Source: a virus. Taken from it: a stretch of 33,455 bases of DNA. The stretch spans positions 1,096 through 34,550 of the IMG/VR virus record IMGVR_UViG_3300030329_002232; one strand, 5' to 3'. Position numbers and translations under genes: made by a program. This document shows positions 13,953 to 20,946 of this stretch, piece by piece. Numbering within the stretch: position 1 is the stretch's first letter; each line of letters begins with the position of its first letter. The notes beneath the pieces are model-generated. The model made no database searches. It worked only from the letters and a program-made list of their open reading frames with translations, and was not told the origin of the DNA.

Positions 13953-14440
13953 CCTGACGTTTTATCATCATATTTGCGAGTGAGGGTGGTGCACACAGCC
14001 ATCCTTTCCATTACCCCCATAACCCCTGAGTTATACATAATGTATATTATGCGCATAATTATAATGACCTATATATCCCTGTAAGTGCATATATATAATG
14101 ACTTATAGCAGATATGTTTATTGGTGTTGATGCTGGACTCATATTAACAACTGGTTGCAATAGGGTATTGATCGTTGCAAAGCCTTCCCTGCCAGAGTGA
14201 TTGACCCACAACTATTCCCTTTCATTCCATTCCATCCATGTACAAAAGATGTCCATATATCCTGTTATCATAGAGTTATCCACATATCATATCAGCTCTA
14301 ATATCTTTTTTCTTTTTTTGTATTTATTATATATATCATTATAATATTATGCTTAAAGAATTCTTTAAGGGTAGCATAAAGGGATCTTTAAGGGTATTTA
14401 TAATAGGCTTTAAGGCTGTGGATATCATTGTGGATAACTT
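13953..14440. other. Noncoding AT-rich region, candidate replication origin
   Basis: No convincing gene lies here. The region contains DnaA-box matches TTATCCACA (14276-14284), TGTGGATAT (14417-14425, one mismatch) and TGTGGATAA (14429-14437); an AT stretch around 14310-14350; an 18-bp perfect palindrome (14352-14369, centre GAATTC); and CTTTAAGG direct repeats at 14363, 14386 and 14408, spaced 22-23 bp, the first two extending to CTTTAAGGGTA. Upstream are palindromes ATTATGCGCATAAT (14046-14059) and a repeated TATAATGACYTATA (14060 and 14094). Iterons, DnaA boxes and an AT-rich tract together suggest an origin. A late promoter for the 13907 gene probably also lies here but could not be pinned down. 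Confidence 0.65.
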
Positions 14441-14698
14441 TTATCTATCTTTATAACTACCTCTAAGCCCTTTGCAGAATGTACAAATAACCTTAGTTAG
14501 CTTATAAGTAGGCAAATGATTATATCGTACACATCTTCCTGTGTGTCCTATCTCCCAGACATGCTCACAGTTAGGGCATAGCTTTAGCCTCTTTGTCTCC
14601 TTAGCATAGTGATTCTTACAGCCCGGCTCTCCTTTGTGCTCTCCCTGTTTATATCTCCTTGTGTACTGGTCTATGACCCATTGAATACTATCCCTCAT
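14441..14698 (-). CDS. Small zinc-ribbon-like protein
   Basis: This 85-residue protein has two C-x-x-C pairs (CPNC and CTFC) about 30 residues apart plus extra cysteines and histidines, suggesting a structural zinc site. It is basic throughout. It overlaps the resolvase gene by 11 bases and is the last gene of the replication/recombination operon, ending beside the origin-like region. A DNA- or RNA-binding role is plausible; no named family is recognised. Confidence 0.7.
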   Translation of the reverse strand: MRDSIQWVIDQYTRRYKQGEHKGEPGCKNHYAKETKRLKLCPNCEHVWEIGHTGRCVRYNHLPTYKLTKVICTFCKGLRGSYKDR

Positions 14699-15176
14699 CT
14701 TTCTGCATGAACCCTGTAGCTAATGGTGAATCACTTATATCAGGAGCTATCTCTCTGCACCAGTTAGCCAATAGTATAGCATCCGATGTCTTGAGTGTTA
14801 TCTTTATATTAGGGTATAAGCTCTGAGCTAAATGCTTGATGTGGTTCTTTCGCTTTGTCTTATCTTTAGGCATAGCTCCATAATATTTCATCCATTTCTG
14901 TGGAGGCACCTCTTTATACGGTACGCCGTGAGCGGCCAATATACCCAACCATTGTCCATAGTTCTTACCGAACTTAAATGTAGATGCTACTCCTTGGCCG
15001 GGCATACTGTGAACCTTCTCTATGATACAGAACATATTGACACAGTCCCATTTTGCATCCTTTATGACATCAGCCATATCCTTGACCGTATCAGGGCATT
15101 TAATGGCCTCTATATGACCATTATCTATAATAGCTATCCCTCCATTAACTCCGGGATCAATTCCTATGTTTATCAT
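14688..15176 (-). CDS. RuvC-like Holliday junction resolvase
   Basis: The 162-residue product has the RuvC/RNase H fold hallmarks: INIGIDPG with D7, FCIIEKVHSM with E53, and LKTSDAILLANW with D132, plus the characteristic FGKNYGQWLG and VPPQKWMKYYG segments. These acidic residues bind the catalytic metal ions. It would resolve branched recombination or replication intermediates before packaging. It is encoded downstream of the annealing protein in the same operon, fitting a recombination module. A degenerate paralogue is encoded at 30139-30546. Confidence 0.88.
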   Translation of the reverse strand: MINIGIDPGVNGGIAIIDNGHIEAIKCPDTVKDMADVIKDAKWDCVNMFCIIEKVHSMPGQGVASTFKFGKNYGQWLGILAAHGVPYKEVPPQKWMKYYGAMPKDKTKRKNHIKHLAQSLYPNIKITLKTSDAILLANWCREIAPDISDSPLATGFMQKDEG

Positions 15177-15339
15177 CCGCAGTGACCCTATAGACTATGT
15201 TTAAACGCTCTCTTTTTGGTAGTGTGGTCGTGTATGTCCATTCATACATCTGTTGGCCGCAATAGTTAATAGATGGACTCCCTGCCGCCATGAACCAGCT
15301 CTTAGGAACTGGTATCCGGTGTATTATCTTTTTTTTCAT
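15157..15339 (-). CDS. 60-residue protein between HTH and resolvase genes
   Basis: This small frame overlaps both neighbours (38 bases with the HTH gene, 20 with the resolvase gene). The product starts with lysines, then HRIPVPKSWFMAAGSPSINY and a basic end. Without it there would be a roughly 125-base gap in an otherwise tight operon, which argues for it, but no clear ribosome site is present. No family is recognised. Confidence 0.5.
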   Translation of the reverse strand: MKKKIIHRIPVPKSWFMAAGSPSINYCGQQMYEWTYTTTLPKRERLNIVYRVTADDKHRN

Positions 15340-15598
15340 CTAATTTCGGTACAAATATCCTTCGGTGTGGGTTATAGCTGATATTGATATATTCGCATTG
15401 CTTTAATTTACTGATCCAATTCGATATGGTAATATCAGTTACTCCATAAGCCTTGGCAAAGTAGCCGTTAGAGGCGAAACAGAAACCATGCATATTGCTA
15501 AGGCCGCTAATTTCGCCATATAACAGACGCGCACCAAGTGGCAACCGTTTATCATACCTGACAACGGCAGGAACTATTATGTAGGCCGTTTTTTTCAT
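15302..15598 (-). CDS. Winged-helix protein resembling phage replication initiator N-domains
   Basis: The 98-residue product contains RLLYGEISGLSNMHGFCFAS, NGYFAKAYGVTDITISNWIS and KLKQCEYI, the typical winged-helix sequence found at the N-terminus of phage replisome organizers (first a Y/W-rich helix, then N-x-x-L/F-A-K-x-x-G-V-x-x-x-T-I-x-x-W/R-I). The usual C-terminal helicase-loader domain is absent. It may bind the iterons near 14.4 kb to start replication, or act as a regulator. It lies 4 bases after the annealing-protein gene. Confidence 0.75.
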   Translation of the reverse strand: MKKTAYIIVPAVVRYDKRLPLGARLLYGEISGLSNMHGFCFASNGYFAKAYGVTDITISNWISKLKQCEYINISYNPHRRIFVPKLDEKKDNTPDTSS

Positions 15599-15601
15599 AT
15601 A

Positions 15602-16525
15602 TTAAAATGGTACGTCTTCCCCTGTGTCAATCGTGTATTTAGGCTCTCCATTGTCCAGCGTTTGCTCTGCTATCCACCTTGCAACAGTTATCCTGTGTTT
15701 GCCATTCATCATCTGGTCATCACTATATATGTATTGCTTAGGTATCCAATACTGTTTGGTCTGATTTCCATCCTTATCATCAGCACCCTCTTTTTGATAG
15801 AACTCAGGAGGCACCATTAGAACGGCTTTTGCAGACTCTGTTATCTTTGTTAGGTTTTTAACCTCTACAGATTCGTCCTCTGGAGGCGTTCCCTGTTTTA
15901 AAGGTGTCTTAGTATCTATTTTCTGTGTTTCGTCATTTTTAGGGCTATTTTCAGCCTCATTTGCACGCTCCTGCCTTGCTATTCTATCTGCTATATCCTG
16001 AGCTGTCTTATTTGTAGAGGTAGGAGGCTGGGACGCGGTAGCTGTAGTTATGGGATCGGATGAGGAGCCATCCTGTCCGCTGTTCATTGAAGAACTGTCC
16101 CAGCCTTCTGGTTGCCAATCTCTGTCTACGTATCCATTGGCGTCAAGTACGGCCCAAAAATCTCCCATTGAATATAGGTCACGTCCAATACCATAATGGA
16201 CTGCGGCACGTTTAAAGGCGTCAGATGCTTGGCCTTTCTCGGCATCGACATCAGTCTCCGTGCCACAATCGCATTTATCAGTCACCTGTCCATCAGGCCA
16301 TGTCACCTTAATGGTACAGAACATGGTGTCCCCTTTGACTTTATAGTAGGCACTCCAATTATCCTTGCCTACAGCGCTATCAAGTCTGTCCATGACATAC
16401 CGGGCATCTACATACCCTAACATACGGGCTCTTGTGTTTGACCTGTTCTTAAAGCCTACTCTGAATTTTATCCTGTTCTTTGGAGTTGGTTCATTTAAGG
16501 CATTTATTACATCTAAATTCGACAT
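15602..16525 (-). CDS. Rad52/Sak-type single-strand annealing protein
   Basis: The start at 16525 (MSNLDVINALNEP, AGGAGA six bases upstream) gives 307 residues. Residues about 15-110 match Rad52/Sak-family annealing proteins: RVGFKNRSNTRARMLGYVDA, YVMDRLDSAVGKDNWSAYY and QASDAFKRAAVHYGIGRDLY. These form rings that anneal complementary single strands in phage recombination. The C-terminal half is a low-complexity S/T/Q/E-rich linker and a conserved tail. It directly follows the Gp157-like gene, a common pairing in phage recombination modules. Confidence 0.85.
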   Translation of the reverse strand: MSNLDVINALNEPTPKNRIKFRVGFKNRSNTRARMLGYVDARYVMDRLDSAVGKDNWSAYYKVKGDTMFCTIKVTWPDGQVTDKCDCGTETDVDAEKGQASDAFKRAAVHYGIGRDLYSMGDFWAVLDANGYVDRDWQPEGWDSSSMNSGQDGSSSDPITTATASQPPTSTNKTAQDIADRIARQERANEAENSPKNDETQKIDTKTPLKQGTPPEDESVEVKNLTKITESAKAVLMVPPEFYQKEGADDKDGNQTKQYWIPKQYIYSDDQMMNGKHRITVARWIAEQTLDNGEPKYTIDTGEDVPF

Positions 16526-16526
16526 A

Positions 16527-17042
16527 TTAGTCTCCTGTTTTAATTGTAAATTTAACGTCACGCTCCTCAAGCACTACCCCATCAGGAACGTCACCTGTAT
16601 CTTTAATATATTTCATTATAGCTTTTTTATCCGGCTCATGCTTTGTAGTGACCCTTGTCAGCTCGGTCTTATCTCCCAAGTTCTTGAAAAATACAGCCCT
16701 ATCCTCAACGACCAACAACGGCTGTTGTTTGCGTATCTTCATTGTGCCATTTGGTAGCGTTTTTGTTTTTAGGTCAGGGTCGTTTAAAACCTGATAGCTA
16801 AAATATTGATACAAACGAGCCTGTAGGTCGTCTATCTTTCTTTGAATGTTATCACATTGCGTCTGTTGCCATTCTATTATCTTTTCACATTGACTACCTG
16901 CCTGCAAAGTAATATCCTGCATCTTTTCACGCTCTTTTTGAATAACGTATAAAATTGCATCTGCTTTCTCATCATTTATCTCTTCATCAGTTTGGTCTTC
17001 AGCCATTTGATAATGTAGATCATCTATAGTGTCAGCTATCAT
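16527..17042 (-). CDS. Gp157-like protein of a recombination module
   Basis: This 171-residue protein has a long coiled coil (QCEKIIEWQQTQCDNIQRKI) followed by TKTLPNGTMKIRKQQPLLVV and a KKAIMKYIKDTGDVPDGV stretch. This is the layout of siphovirus Gp157-family and Gam-like proteins, found beside single-strand annealing proteins and sometimes linked to blocking host nucleases. It is coupled by ATGA to the small basic gene upstream and lies 1 base from the annealing protein. The precise function is not established. Confidence 0.75.
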   Translation of the reverse strand: MIADTIDDLHYQMAEDQTDEEINDEKADAILYVIQKEREKMQDITLQAGSQCEKIIEWQQTQCDNIQRKIDDLQARLYQYFSYQVLNDPDLKTKTLPNGTMKIRKQQPLLVVEDRAVFFKNLGDKTELTRVTTKHEPDKKAIMKYIKDTGDVPDGVVLEERDVKFTIKTGD

Positions 17043-17215
17043 CTGTTTAATATCCTTTCTTTTATGCCAAATATATCTGGTCGCTTAAATGTTTTAAGTT
17101 TAGCGAGCTTTTTCTTTAATTCTTTAGTTTTTAGAGGCGAATTTCTCTGCATATTTAATTTTTTAATCTTAGCCTTCCGCCTTCTTAACAACTTTGCTTT
17201 TTTTTCATTTGTCAT
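17039..17215 (-). CDS. 58-residue lysine/arginine-rich protein
   Basis: This short gene (MTNEKKAKLLRRRKAKIKKL, then more basic helix and ERILNR) is extremely basic and probably binds nucleic acid. Its stop overlaps the Gp157-like start as ATGA, and it starts 6 bases after the previous stop, which fits the tight operon. No family is recognised. Confidence 0.62.
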   Translation of the reverse strand: MTNEKKAKLLRRRKAKIKKLNMQRNSPLKTKELKKKLAKLKTFKRPDIFGIKERILNR

Positions 17216-17221
17216 GTCAAC

Positions 17222-17581
17222 TCACTTATCAAGGTCTGTGAACAGCAGTCCCTGCCCATTACTGTCATGGCGCATTTTGTTTTGTGCGCTTATTAGCTTT
17301 GACCTTCGTCTTTCCATCACCAAAATACGCTCTCTCAAATTATCTATGGTAGACTCAAGCTCTTCTGGTGTCTTGGCGTAATAAAAACCTCTTGGGCCAC
17401 TTGCGATCGGTTTGCCCTCGTCACGCAATAGACCAACAGCCTGCCTAACGGCCAAGTCGGGAATGTTCCATAGTCGTTGCATCTGCCTTGATTTGATAGG
17501 CCTGTTTTGTGTGCTATTTAATTTTAAATAGTCACAAATCCTATCCTTGTGTAGTAGTGCGTCAGGACTGTGATTCGTCAT
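17222..17581 (-). CDS. Winged-helix DNA-binding protein
   Basis: From the ATG at 17581 (a TTG three codons earlier is the alternative) the product has 119 residues. NRPIKSRQMQRLWNIPDLAV followed by RQAVGLLRDEGKPIASGPRG is a clear helix-turn-helix with a wing, as in many phage regulators that occur beside recombination genes; a coiled coil (LESTIDNLRERILVMERR) follows, suggesting dimerisation. It may control this operon or assist replication. It overlaps the upstream gene by 20 bases. Confidence 0.75.
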   Translation of the reverse strand: MTNHSPDALLHKDRICDYLKLNSTQNRPIKSRQMQRLWNIPDLAVRQAVGLLRDEGKPIASGPRGFYYAKTPEELESTIDNLRERILVMERRRSKLISAQNKMRHDSNGQGLLFTDLDK

Positions 17582-17744
17582 GCTTGTCAATGTACTCTTG
17601 CATAAAGGCTTTCAAGACCTCGTTGCCTGAACGGTTATTCAGTTTGCACACACTTAGGAACTTGCTCCGTAGAACCCTATCGAGTCCGATGATCTGGAAC
17701 CTATGATCCTTGGTCTGCTTTTCTTTTTTGATTGTGTCTTGCAT
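17562..17744 (-). CDS. Ribbon-helix-helix (Arc/CopG-like) regulator
   Basis: This 60-residue protein follows the RHH pattern: a basic strand (DHRFQIIGLDRVLRSKFLSV), a turn (LNNRSGNEV) and a second helix (LKAFMQEYID). Such proteins dimerise and insert a beta-ribbon into the major groove. As one of the first genes of the leftward operon, near the divergent promoters at 17.95-18.05 kb, it is a candidate autoregulator. The call rests on pattern and length. Confidence 0.7.
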   Translation of the reverse strand: MQDTIKKEKQTKDHRFQIIGLDRVLRSKFLSVCKLNNRSGNEVLKAFMQEYIDKHDESQS

Positions 17745-17752
17745 TGTCTTTC

Positions 17753-17938
17753 CTATGTTATTATAATAATGACTATTAATATGAGCGCACCAACGACCAA
17801 CTGTCGTGGCCCCTCCTCAATTCCAGCTCGCTCAAAAACTACATCACCTGCAATGAACAGTATAAAACTTGAGCACGCTATCATTACAAGTGAGATGCTT
17901 AAAATGAACAAGTTGGCAATAATTTCATATATTAGCAT
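17753..17938 (-). CDS. Small two-span membrane protein
   Basis: The 61-residue product has two hydrophobic spans (about 3-30, IYEIIANLFILSISLVMIAC; about 47-61, LVVGALILIVIIII) around an acidic/basic loop with ERAGIEEGP. It is the first gene after the leftward promoter at 17946-17973. No family is recognised. It could be an early membrane-active protein, such as one involved in exclusion. Confidence 0.62.
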   Translation of the reverse strand: MLIYEIIANLFILSISLVMIACSSFILFIAGDVVFERAGIEEGPRQLVVGALILIVIIIIT

Positions 17939-17945
17939 ACCTCAT

Positions 17946-17973
17946 ATTAAATCATGTTATAATTGTATGTCAA
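17946..17973 (-). promoter_or_regulatory. Leftward promoter of the replication/recombination operon
   Basis: On the minus strand, TTGACA (17973-17968) is followed after 16 bases by TTTAAT (17951-17946), a good sigma70 promoter just upstream of the 17938 start. It is divergent from the rightward promoter at 18007. Its sequence differs from the TTGCAT/TTAGTTATGA class. Confidence 0.7.
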
Positions 17974-18006
17974 GTTATATTTGATTTATTTATTATAAAT
18001 AAGTTC

Positions 18007-18051
18007 TTGCATCTAATTGTTATAAGTGTTAGATTAAGGGTAGTTATGATA
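18007..18051 (+). promoter_or_regulatory. Rightward promoter with TAGTTATGATA element
   Basis: TTGCAT (18007-18012), 17-base spacer, a weaker -10 TAGATT (18030-18035), then TAGTTATGATA. It is the fifth copy of the cassette promoter. The poorer -10 suggests weaker or activated expression. Confidence 0.68.
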
Positions 18052-18071
18052 AGATCAAAAAAGGAGTAAAA

Positions 18072-18470
18072 ATGTCATACATACAAAAATCAAAAATAAA
18101 AGCCCTCGTAAGGAAACTGGGTTTTAGGATAAGCCCAGAGTCATTTGATGGGATAAATAGGGCCATAGAGGGCTTAATAAAGGGTATGCTGAACAAGGTT
18201 GAGGCTGATGGCATGAAAACGCTAATGAACCAGCATACAGGCCAAGCACAGGCAAAGGTAGAGCAAAGTGAAAGCGTGGTTGGCAGAAAGTGTCAGAGGT
18301 GTTGCAATGTTGATGATGCTTTCTTATATAAAGCAAGGGATGAGCAACGATGGTTCTATGATGAGGTGGTGCGTTGTGGTAATGGTTACAGCAAAGGTAA
18401 AAAATATGATCCTCACTTTGCGACCAAGCAAGGTAGGGTCAATAATTTTAATGGAGTAAAAAAAGTATGA
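18072..18470 (+). CDS. Histone-fold-like protein with C-terminal cysteine cluster
   Basis: The ATG at 18072 follows AGGAGTAAAA. Residues about 5-56 (QKSKIKALVRKLGFRISPES, then a helix ending KVEADGMKTLMNQH) resemble the helix-loop-helix pattern of small bacterial/archaeal histone-fold proteins of the DUF1931-like type: K-S-x-V-K, G-x-R-I/V-S, a long central helix, and A-x-G-x-K-T-L. The C-terminal half has C74-x-x-C77-C78 and further cysteines (VVRCGNG), possibly a zinc site, with a lysine-rich end. It could bind or compact DNA. The similarity is by eye and needs a profile comparison. It is coupled by ATGA to the next gene. Confidence 0.65.
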   Translation: MSYIQKSKIKALVRKLGFRISPESFDGINRAIEGLIKGMLNKVEADGMKTLMNQHTGQAQAKVEQSESVVGRKCQRCCNVDDAFLYKARDEQRWFYDEVVRCGNGYSKGKKYDPHFATKQGRVNNFNGVKKV

Positions 18471-19813
18471 AAAACTCAATTAGAATGTTTGACCTTGAAA
18501 GGGTATTGACCTATCAAAGTGCCATGCCAGACAATTATTTTATGACACTACCTAATGGTCAAAAACACAGCATGAAGATGGAAAGCGTCATGCAAAGCAT
18601 TGAGCACAGCTACGATTGGAAATTAAATCAATGCACAGGCTCAACCTACAGCTTTGAAATCAACCCTGATATGTTAGAATATCAAGGCCTAAGCAATATG
18701 GGTGAAAACTTTGATTTTACATGCGCTGTAGATACCAAGTATTTACCGCAGGCCTTTGTAGAAAATCCTTACGTCATTAGCTATATTAATGTAATAGCCT
18801 CAAATTGTTTTTATCTTACATTGTTTAAAAGAGGGTGCATTGAAAAAGAGGATACAAAGATTGATGTTGCGAAGGTTAGCGAGGAAGATAGAAAGTATGC
18901 AGTATCGCAAACAGAAATACACGCCAATCAAATACTAAGGCAACTGTATCATTATTGGAAATGGTACAGGGAAGAGAGAAACCTATACATACACGACAAG
19001 GCCTTAGTGGACGACCTGATGGACACAGAATATCCTTGCCGCACAGATTGGCTGGTTGCGCCAAACGAATCAATGTATATCATGCTCCCTAAAAAAGTTA
19101 CTGACACAGATGGAAAAGACACAGAGCACCCATTTGAGGGCATGTATGTCAATCTGGAAGAATATGAAAACGATGACAAGCTAATCAGAATATATATGCC
19201 GTCAAGACCAGACAAAAAAGATCGTGACGTTGACCCATTAACTTACAATGGTCATTATTGGGAGCTTGTATTGAAACAGGGCATGAACATAGTTAAATCG
19301 GTAGATAACGCAGTCTTTAACTCTACACCTGTGTCTGATGATATAAATGAGTCTATGCATAAAATAATGAAATATTATACTTTGCTGGCTGTTCAGACGA
19401 TACTATACATCACAAGCGTTAATTCCGTTGTAACTTTTAGAGAGCCTGTGAAAAAAGACATTTCTGAAAACCGAAAAAGAAAGTTCATCAATAGGGAAGA
19501 AACTCAGGAAGACCATGCCGAGCTTGGCGGCGGCATCTACATAAACAACAGAATAGCTCGCACAGCCAACGCATCTAATGGCACAGCAACAAAGACAGGG
19601 CGAAAGCTAAACAAGCTTATTTTGGTCAGAGGTCACTTTGCAAAGTATTGGCTAAAAGACCCAAATAAAATAGCTAAACTAAAGCCTTACGAGATCATGG
19701 AAACAAAATATGATGACATGGGAAAACGCATGGTTGCATATAAAAAATACAAACAAAAGTTCTACAAGGGCAGAGGTGAAATAGTCGTGCCTAAAGAATA
19801 CATACTAAAATAG
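18467..19813 (+). CDS. 448-residue protein of unknown function
   Basis: This gene shares an ATGA junction with the histone-like gene and is the largest rightward gene. The N-terminal 300 residues are rich in tyrosine and charged residues and contain no recognised motif. The C-terminus has GRKLNKLILVRGHFAKYWL and ends KFYKGRGEIVVPKEYILK, distantly reminiscent of the V-R-G-H...K-G endings of AcrVA2-like proteins found in phages and plasmids; this resemblance is weak and the region between differs. It has no signal peptide or membrane span. An early host-takeover role is inferred only from its promoter class. Confidence 0.75.
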   Translation: MKNSIRMFDLERVLTYQSAMPDNYFMTLPNGQKHSMKMESVMQSIEHSYDWKLNQCTGSTYSFEINPDMLEYQGLSNMGENFDFTCAVDTKYLPQAFVENPYVISYINVIASNCFYLTLFKRGCIEKEDTKIDVAKVSEEDRKYAVSQTEIHANQILRQLYHYWKWYREERNLYIHDKALVDDLMDTEYPCRTDWLVAPNESMYIMLPKKVTDTDGKDTEHPFEGMYVNLEEYENDDKLIRIYMPSRPDKKDRDVDPLTYNGHYWELVLKQGMNIVKSVDNAVFNSTPVSDDINESMHKIMKYYTLLAVQTILYITSVNSVVTFREPVKKDISENRKRKFINREETQEDHAELGGGIYINNRIARTANASNGTATKTGRKLNKLILVRGHFAKYWLKDPNKIAKLKPYEIMETKYDDMGKRMVAYKKYKQKFYKGRGEIVVPKEYILK

Positions 19814-19896
19814 AGAGTGTTTAAACGCTCTTTAATTGGCCCATCGGACGGTCGTGCGGCAGGAGGGTAACGCCAAACCATCGTCCGGGCCAAACC
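19814..19896. terminator. Convergent-gene junction with two inverted repeats
   Basis: Between the ends of the rightward unit and the leftward late series lie AGAGTGTTTAAACGCTCT (19815-19832, nearly palindromic and containing GTTTAAAC, followed by TTTAATT on the plus strand) and a longer imperfect hairpin whose arms are GGCCCATCGGACGGTC-like (about 19838-19854) and CATCGTCCGGGCCAA-like (about 19878-19893). Together they are likely a bidirectional terminator. Confidence 0.55.
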
Positions 19897-20946
19897 CTAC
19901 CAATCTTCAACCAAGTCCATTTTAACTGTCCACATTCGATGGAGTGTTTGCTGTGCACTAAACGTGGAGTCGTCAAGTCTGAACATACCGTAGTCCCCCT
20001 CCTCTGTGCTTGTTGAATCAATGGTAAACAAAAATGGTAAATGCTGTCCCATCACTTTGTTGTAGAAATTACTGTGCAATGTTTCTGCATCGTAGAATTT
20101 GCTGGCCTGTACACCTTGCATGGCCGATGCCCAAAGCGTTGTATCAGCAATATGACTCATGGTCATTGAATGTCTAACCCTTCCATGCCTTCTTTTAAAT
20201 GTGTAGGTCTGCTCATTGGCTGTCGTGGCTGTATTAAATGGATTGGTACTGTCCCAAGTCGGTGCTCCCATACTTGTCATTGATGAATATACATTACCAC
20301 CTAATGACCTTTGCAACTTAACTCCCTCATAGTCGATACTCGTGGTGATATTCATATCCACAGATGGAAAGTCTATGTACTCGCCATACTGGATGCTACC
20401 TATGACCAGATCCTCTGAAAAGTTTTGCGCTGTTCCATTATCATCTGAAAAAGTTATTCTGACGTACTGGTTATCGCTTGTTTTTTTACTCCACGTTATT
20501 AATGTCCATCCGTTGTCGCCCGGATCTATTTCGCCTGCTGTATCATTTGCGTCCGCGTTTATTAATTTAGTATGGCTACCTGTAGTTGATATTTTGGTAA
20601 AATCGCTACCGTCTGCTTGATCTCCAATTTCCACAACAAAGACAGCGTCAGCGTCATGCATATTGTGATTAAGTATGGCAATGTAATTTGACTCTGCTAA
20701 CGTATCTGTAGTGAAACCTGTATTGAACTGAATATAAAAGCTCTTTGTATCGTGCGCTATCTGGGCGTAATTAGCAGGTCTTCCATCAAACATACTGGCC
20801 TCGCTACCTGCATCGAATGTTACGGCTGTAGAGCCGTCATCCTGTATCGTTGTGATGTCATCAAGGTCACGCCATCCATTTGCTAAGTTGTATTGTATCA
20901 TATCAACATAAGCTCTGGGAGTTGCAAATCTATTATATGTACTCAT
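19897..20946 (-). CDS. Tail tip protein, last gene of the tail series
   Basis: This 349-residue protein begins MSTYNRFATPRAYVDMIQYN and is beta-rich with many aspartate and threonine residues; a jelly-roll-like central region (ESNYIAILNHNMHDADAVFV) is followed by a segment with repeated aromatic beta strands and the end LHRMWTVKMDLVEDW. It overlaps the tail-hub gene by 4 bases. Position after the tape measure and hub suggests a distal tail, baseplate or tail-tip component. No enzymatic motif is visible. Confidence 0.7.
   Translation of the reverse strand: MSTYNRFATPRAYVDMIQYNLANGWRDLDDITTIQDDGSTAVTFDAGSEASMFDGRPANYAQIAHDTKSFYIQFNTGFTTDTLAESNYIAILNHNMHDADAVFVVEIGDQADGSDFTKISTTGSHTKLINADANDTAGEIDPGDNGWTLITWSKKTSDNQYVRITFSDDNGTAQNFSEDLVIGSIQYGEYIDFPSVDMNITTSIDYEGVKLQRSLGGNVYSSMTSMGAPTWDSTNPFNTATTANEQTYTFKRRHGRVRHSMTMSHIADTTLWASAMQGVQASKFYDAETLHSNFYNKVMGQHLPFLFTIDSTSTEEGDYGMFRLDDSTFSAQQTLHRMWTVKMDLVEDW

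Noticed and set aside
13953-14440. CRISPR-like array suggested by the regular CTTTAAGG repeats
   Set aside because: The repeats are only 8-11 bp with 11-14 bp spacing and no cas genes; iterons of an origin are a better fit.
19821-20021. Short leftward frame at the late operon end
   Set aside because: It overlaps the tail tip gene in another frame, has no ribosome site and runs through the hairpins of the terminator region.
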